NCBI GenBank assembly: GCA_951394045.1
Contig: OX595991.1
Coordinates: forward strand, 2,232,001-2,296,000
Length of the DNA stretch: 64,000 nt
Direction of reading: 5' to 3'
Source: Nitzschia sp. DOCU1
Lineage: Eukaryota; Bacillariophyta; Bacillariophyceae; Bacillariales; Bacillariaceae
The notes beneath the pieces are model-generated. The model was not told the origin of the DNA, did not search any database, and worked only from the letters and a program-made list of their open reading frames with translations. How positions within the stretch are numbered: the first letter of the stretch is position 1; each line of letters begins with the position of its first letter. Positions 59,234 to 64,000 of the stretch are shown piece after piece. The position numbers and the translations under genes were made by a program.

Positions 59234-59581
59234 CTAGTCCCAACCGGGTTTTTCCTTCAGCTCCCATATTGCACCTGCTGTGGGGGATATTGTCGTTCGT
59301 TTCTTGTAGAACGTTGAGTCCATCATCTTCTTGCAACTTTCTGGGTCTTTGTACACCAGAAACTTGGCTCTTCCTGCAGTCTTCAAATCCTTCCATTGCC
59401 TCGAACAGTTGTCCAAACGACCCACCCGATACAGATGATCTCGCTGGTAGCGGCTCCCAATGCAACGGCTCCACTCGTCCCAGTATAACGAAAGAGGAAC
59501 CTCTTCAATAACGCCAGACGGGCTCTCTTTCGGTGTCGGAACTGCGGCGGAGACACTCGTAGAAGACGATGTTTGCTCCAT
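59234..59581 (-). CDS. Small DUF3128-like protein (possible mitochondrial assembly factor)
   Basis: 115 aa. The core LYWDEWSRCIGSRYQRDHLYRVGRLDNCSRQWKDLK has the Cys spacing and aromatic pattern of DUF3128 (fungal Emi5/Emi1-like) proteins, linked to mitochondrial respiratory-chain assembly in yeast. A later Cys (ESCKKMM) and the motif TISPTAGAIWELKEKPGW follow. The N-terminal 25 residues are Ser/Pro-rich. The assignment is by motif resemblance and moderate. Confidence 0.6.
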   Translation of the reverse strand: MEQTSSSTSVSAAVPTPKESPSGVIEEVPLSLYWDEWSRCIGSRYQRDHLYRVGRLDNCSRQWKDLKTAGRAKFLVYKDPESCKKMMDSTFYKKRTTISPTAGAIWELKEKPGWD

Positions 59582-60196
59582 TTCCCCTCAAATTGTGTCC
59601 CCAACTACACAACAGGGGCCCGAACAAAATCGATAATGAAATCACCCGAGATAAGAGGCTCTTCGGTCAGCTTTTAGTCGCTTTGGCTCAGTTGAATGAT
59701 TCAGGGGCTGCCTTCGTGATCGTTTTGACTAAAACAACTTGGTGGTCGAGGTTGTGGATGTGACCATTGTCCATCCAAAAGTGCAGCACGGTGGGAATTT
59801 GCCTGGCGCGAGCGCGATCCAATCCATCTCATCGGGAATCAATCGAAGTCTTGGCGGCACAAGAACACGGGGAAGGAGGACGACGGACAGAATTTTAGCA
59901 CGTGGCAACGCGCACAGCGAGCACCGTGGTCAAACATTCGACGAACCTCGCGACAAAAAAGATCGGCCATCAACATGATGTCAGTACAGAGTACTCTGAG
60001 AGACTCTCTATTCGAAGGCGACGAAGCCAAGCAACTTGGTTGTTGTTGTTGTTGTTGCCTACATCCCTAGTAGGCCTGTGTCGTTCAGCTGCTATCGAAT
60101 CGTCAAGGGGCTACCGAAATCAGCATTGACGCGAAGAGACTCCCTCCGAGATCCACCAGTAGTTTGAAAAAAAGACTCTGTCAGTGTCTCAAGGAG
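59582..60196. promoter_or_regulatory. Divergent intergenic region
   Basis: About 615 bp between the DUF3128-like and DegP starts, with a short (TTG)n run near 60040-60056. Frames are short. Presumed promoters for both genes. Confidence 0.4.
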
Positions 60197-61899
60197 ATGA
60201 AGCGACACGCTGTACTTGCCTTGATTCTACTGCATCGAATTTTGCCAATATGTGGATTCGAGAGGAGGGGTAACAGCCGGAGGTTTCCATCGATGCCCCG
60301 CTGGGGAATGAAGTTTGGACTTGGCAAGGTTGTTCCATCCGAGCAGGATCACATGGTGGAGACAAATCGCGACTACGAAAGTGGTAGGCGCAACTTAATT
60401 TTGGGCTCAGCAGTGGCCCTGGGATCTGCTGTTTGGAAAAGTCAAAGTCAGCCAGCCAAGGCTACCACCGTTATTCTTACGGAGTCGGAGGCCCGCCTAA
60501 TCGATATCTTTGAAAGAAATGCACCTTCTGTTGTTTTCATTGACACGTTCACCGAGAAGCAAGATCAGTTCAGTCCAAATGTGATGGAAGTACCCCTGGG
60601 ATCCGGATCTGGTTTCGTTTGGGACAAAGAGGGACATATCGGTACGTGCAACGAATTGGTCTCGATGGGTCATTGACTGTGCCTTTGAAGATAGCTCGCT
60701 CAATTAGGATTGATGGGTTCACAGTCACGAATTATCATGTTATTCGAAATGCTAAGGTTGCCCAAGTGGCAATCATCACACCAAACAAAAAGGGCAAATC
60801 AATAGGCGGCAGTCTTGCGGCACCTTTGCGACAGGCTTCTAATGACGGCGAAATCGATGATTATGAGCGACCTACGGCGATGAAATCAGCGTTGGGGGGA
60901 GACGATTCATCGACTCAGTACCAAAGATCTGTTTTCAAGGCATCTGTGGTAGGAGTGGACCCAGGAAAGGATATTGCGGTACTCAAGGTGGAGGCTCCTC
61001 AAGACGTTCTCTATCCCATTGACATTGGAACATCATCGGGCTTGAAAGTGGGACAGCTTGCACTGGCAATCGGTAACCCGTTTGGTCTGGACCACACTTT
61101 AACAGCTGGGGTCATTTCTGGTCTTGGCCGCGAAGTCAAGAGCCCAATCGGTCGACCCATTACCAACGTCATACAGTCGGATGCCGCTATCAATCCAGGT
61201 ACGTTGACACAGTGGTGTTGAACAACGTAGTTTCATTGTGCAGCATTTTTTCGCTCAAAGAAGTTGTCGTGTCGGCAGGAAACTCGGGTGGCCCATTGTT
61301 AGATTCGTCGGGTAGGCTGATCGGAATGAACACCGCGATCTATTCTCCCTCAGGTGCCAGTGCCGGTATTGGTGTAAGTTCAGCGGTTCACGTGTTGCTT
61401 GCGCTACTCTTTGGAGAATTGGCCTCGTGACTAAAACCGTCTTCGTTAGTTTGCCATCCCTGCTGATACAGTGAGATACATTGTTAATACTCTCATCCGT
61501 GATGGAAAGGTAATACGTCCAATCCTGGGCATCAGTTATTTGGAGTCGAAGCAAGCGCGTGCATTGGGCATTGGCCGCGGCGTGCTGGTTCTGGATGTAC
61601 CTGCGGGCAGTCCAGCAGAAAAGGCCGGTTTGAAGGGAACTCGTCGCACGGAAACGGGCCTCGTTGAAATCGGTGACATTATCGTTCAAGTTGGGAAAAC
61701 GGTGATCAATACGGAAGCAAACTTGTTTCAGGCCTTGGAGAATTATGAGCCTGGGGATCTGGTCGAAGTCAAGGTGCTCCGTGTCGAAGCTGTAAACGAC
61801 TCATTGGTTCAGAAGGAAGTTACGATTACGATCCGTCTACAGTCGAGTGAAGTATTGGATCAGGCAACACCGAGCTTACGATACTACGAATTGCGATGA
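60197..61899 (+). CDS. DegP/HtrA-type serine protease, thylakoid-targeted, four exons
   Basis: 487 aa; exons 60197-60641, 60725-61198, 61279-61373 and 61450-61899, introns of 83, 80 and 76 nt (phases 1, 1, 0). Joins restore [22 protein letters not shown] and GASAGIGFAIPAD, the last a family signature. Catalytic residues: His of TNYHVI, Asp of KDIAVLKV, Ser of GNSGGP. A PDZ domain occupies the C-terminus ([41 protein letters not shown]). The N-terminus has a signal-like stretch ([17 protein letters not shown]), then a twin-arginine lumen signal [19 protein letters not shown] ending near AKA. With one PDZ it matches the Deg1/Deg5/Deg8 group; Deg1-like is most likely. It should degrade damaged lumenal and PSII proteins. 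Confidence 0.92.
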
Positions 61900-61990
61900 C
61901 CAGAACCAACTGCTTTCGAAATAAGTACTAGTAGTGCACAACACACAATGCTATCAATAGTCGTTGGCAATCCTACAGCTTCTTCTTAGA

Positions 61991-62614
61991 CTACAATCCT
62001 AGCGCCGCGGAAAAGGCTGGCCATGTGAGTCCCTGCTCCCCGTTTGAAAGCTCCTTTAGTCGGACGCTCATCTTAAATCTCGCCAACTTTTCCTTCCCGT
62101 TCGCGAGTAGATCGAACAAGGCCTCTGCGGCGGTTGTATCCTCAATTTGACTTGCTGTGGCTCCAACGAAGGGTCCGCCGAGTGGAGGCGCGTATGACAT
62201 ATCTACAATGGCCTTGACAAACTCTTCCTTTGTCACAGCGGGTCCGTTGGTGAAAATTTCGGTGCTCCATTTGGACTTGTGCTCTTTGTCCAGCCCAGCG
62301 AATGAACGTTCTTCGTAAATAGGGATCCATTTCGGACGGCTAGCGCTTTGATCGGCCATACGGTAACCCCCATCCGGAAGTCGATATTCGCAGTCTTTGC
62401 AAGCGCTGTAGCAGCACATGCCACCTGATTCGTCCAACATAATGTACTTTTCTGCCAGTCGTCCGAACAATTTCACTGCTTCCTTGGGTTCGACTGAAGT
62501 GTCGGAAACCGTCGAAAACAAAGGAGAGGAACGAGCGCTGGATGGAAAGGTATTCGGAGCAAATGCCTGGGCACAACCGATTGCGATAAGAACTTGTATC
62601 ACTCTCAACATCAT
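61991..62614 (-). CDS. Plastid protein with oxidoreductase-like Cys motif
   Basis: 207 aa, intronless. The N-terminus MLRVIQVLIAIGCAQA-FAP is a textbook diatom bipartite plastid presequence with Phe at +1, followed by a Ser/Arg transit part. In the mature protein GMCCYSACKDCEYRLPDGGYRM has a CCx3Cx2C arrangement that resembles the oxidoreductase-like domain (PF09791 type), which may bind metal. PKWIPIYEERSFAG and the C-terminal helical part (EEALFDLLANG... LTWPAFSAALGL in outline) follow. Catalytic role unknown. Converges on the DegP gene with 91 bp between stops. Confidence 0.7.
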   Translation of the reverse strand: MMLRVIQVLIAIGCAQAFAPNTFPSSARSSPLFSTVSDTSVEPKEAVKLFGRLAEKYIMLDESGGMCCYSACKDCEYRLPDGGYRMADQSASRPKWIPIYEERSFAGLDKEHKSKWSTEIFTNGPAVTKEEFVKAIVDMSYAPPLGGPFVGATASQIEDTTAAEALFDLLANGKEKLARFKMSVRLKELSNGEQGLTWPAFSAALGL

Positions 62615-63097
62615 TCAAGATTGTTACAAGTTTACAAAGGGGGGTATGCGAGAAAATGTGCTTTGTATCGTCGTCGCTCGAATAGATGAATTGTGAATCA
62701 ACGTCATGGTCGTTAGTTTTCTTTTTGCGTGTCGTCGTCATCATCTCGTCGTCGGTGGGAGAAAACACGTCACATTAGTTGATCGGATAAGTCCTTGATG
62801 TGAGGAATGAATGAATCATCATGTCTTCGGGCGCCGTACAGGCAATTTGGCGCGAAACCCGATCTGGATTTTGGAATTGGGGGAGAGTGGAAATCAGGGA
62901 AGCACATATTCTTCGCGCTCATCGCTGCCAAAAGTCGAAGATTTGTGTTTGATTGAACGGCTCAACCCGATTTGCGGCTGTTGATGGGTCTTAGCATACA
63001 TTGAAAAGGTCACTTCTGTCCATTGCGGCACCTTTGCTCATCCCTTTGGTGCTCTATCCTTAGATTCTTCGTTTACTTGCCCACCTAATCATTCACG
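62615..63097. promoter_or_regulatory. Divergent intergenic region
   Basis: About 480 bp between the plastid protein and HslV starts, containing both presumed promoters. No gene seen. Confidence 0.4.
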
Positions 63098-63860
63098 ATG
63101 ATGAATTCACTTTTGCGGTCGGCGGCATCGGTTCGATGTTCGCGTTGGAATGGTGCGCGCACCCATGCAGTCGCCGCCTTTCATTCCTCGGCACCCTCGA
63201 GTGCCCATGAATATCATGGAACGACGATTCTTTGCGTTCGAAAGAACGGCAAAGTATGCATGATGGGTGACGGTATGGTGTCCATGGGTAGCATGATTGT
63301 CAAGCCAAACGCGGTTAAGATCAGGCGAATCATGGCTAAAGGGTCAGACGATCCTCAAAAGGGCACACTCGTGGGTTTTGCCGGAACAACGGCGGATGCA
63401 TTTACCTTGCTGGAACGGTTGGAAGGAAAATTGGATGAGTACCCAGGTCAACTCTCTCGGAGCTGTGTAGAATTGGCCAAGGGGTGGAGGACGGACAAGT
63501 ACTTGAGGAGATTAGAAGCAGCTCTGATTGTCGCCGATGAAAATGTGTCTTTGGAGATTACCGGAAATGGCGATGTGCTCGAAATGAGCGATGGAGTCAT
63601 CTCGGTTGGAAGTGGTAGTCCGTATGCACTTGGTAAGTTTCAGTGTCTTTTCGAAGGAAAAGGTTGCCTTTTTGATCTCAAATAGTTTGAACTCCCCGAC
63701 TATAGCTGCCGCTAGAGCCTTGATGAGCGTGGAGGACATGTCGGCGGAGGAAGTTGCGAGTCGCGCTATGAATGTGGCGGCAAATATGTGTGTGCATACC
63801 AATACAGAGTTTATCGTCCATACATTGGACGATAAGGGAAAGATCGAAGACCCAAAGTAG
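63098..63860 (+). CDS. hslV: HslV (ClpQ) mitochondrial ATP-dependent protease subunit, two exons
   Basis: 229 aa; exons 63098-63632 and 63706-63860 with a 73-nt phase-1 intron (donor GTAAGT, acceptor GACTATAG). The join gives [14 protein letters not shown], the family signature. HslV is a threonine peptidase that forms a double hexameric ring and works with the HslU ATPase. The N-terminal 40 residues ([21 protein letters not shown]) are an Arg/Ser-rich mitochondrial presequence, cut before the catalytic Thr in [10 protein letters not shown]. Other conserved parts: GDGMVSMG with the family's metal/active-site region, KIRRI, and [20 protein letters not shown]. HslV occurs in protists but not animals (established). 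HslU is not in the window. Confidence 0.93.
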
Positions 63861-64000
63861 CGTTTGTTCCTTTTTACTAGGAAAATTATTATATTGTTGG
63901 AGAACTATTACCGACTTTTCGTGCTCACAGTGCCCAATCATCCATTTCATTTCGATGTGGGTGAAATCACTGTTTATCGTTGCCGAAGGTCGATTCTTCC
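63861..64000. other. 3' flank of HslV
   Basis: 140 bp after the HslV stop; no feature supported. Confidence 0.4.

Noticed and set aside
1..64000. tRNA, rRNA, CRISPR array, intact transposon or viral genes
   Set aside because: None found by eye on either strand; a tRNAscan or repeat search would be needed to exclude small ones.

Overview
The window looks like nuclear DNA of a diatom, probably a pennate one. Genes are dense, lie on both strands, and each has its own promoter. Introns are few, short (72-97 nt) and GT-AG. Several products carry the diatom bipartite plastid presequence; the clearest is a signal peptide ending AQA-FAP at 61991-62614. The gene set (Hsf-type factor, class III cyclases with a voltage-sensor-like N-terminus, an LRR-like protein) also fits a stramenopile alga. 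I saw no tRNA, rRNA, CRISPR array or intact transposon. The species call is inference.

Layout. 0.4-3.2 kb: heat-shock-factor protein (-) and SET-domain protein (+). 3.2-10.9 kb: tandem pair of large membrane class III nucleotide cyclases (-), each with S1-S4-like helices, an IQ motif, two more membrane helices and a cyclase domain. 11.5-16.3 kb: spliced membrane protein of unknown function, two tandem F-box-like paralogues, and a protein with a conserved Cys-rich tail. 16.7-19.6 kb: lumenal DUF1499-like protein, then a gene-poor stretch with degenerate direct repeats. 19.6-30 kb: secretory hydrolases (two tandem S10 serine carboxypeptidases, a membrane-anchored GH1 beta-glucosidase, a GH18 chitinase-like protein) with a BTB protein and a TFIIS-type zinc-ribbon protein between them. 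30.8-36.1 kb: dual-specificity phosphatase, signal-bearing methyltransferase, BKACE (DUF849) enzyme of bacterial type, complex I 21 kDa-like subunit, Rag GTPase. 36.6-48.3 kb: Claspin/Mrc1-like protein with a DEK-C-like domain, three-exon FkbM methyltransferase, RMND1/DUF155 protein, cupin, SURF6, LRR-like protein. 48.4-63.9 kb: secreted protein, second phosphatase, acidic unknown, AlkA-type DNA glycosylase, SLU7 without its zinc knuckle, two unknowns, DUF3128-like protein, DegP/HtrA protease, plastid Cys-motif protein and HslV.

The genes do not form one pathway. They are mostly housekeeping genes in convergent or divergent pairs, plus two tandem families (cyclases and carboxypeptidases) and a run of secreted hydrolases. 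The best candidates for something new are the duplicated voltage-sensor/IQ/cyclase proteins, whose transition-state Asn and Arg are replaced, and the SLU7 whose CCHC knuckle position is occupied by a Tudor-like module. Exon joins were deduced by hand from splice sites and protein continuity; no transcript evidence was available.
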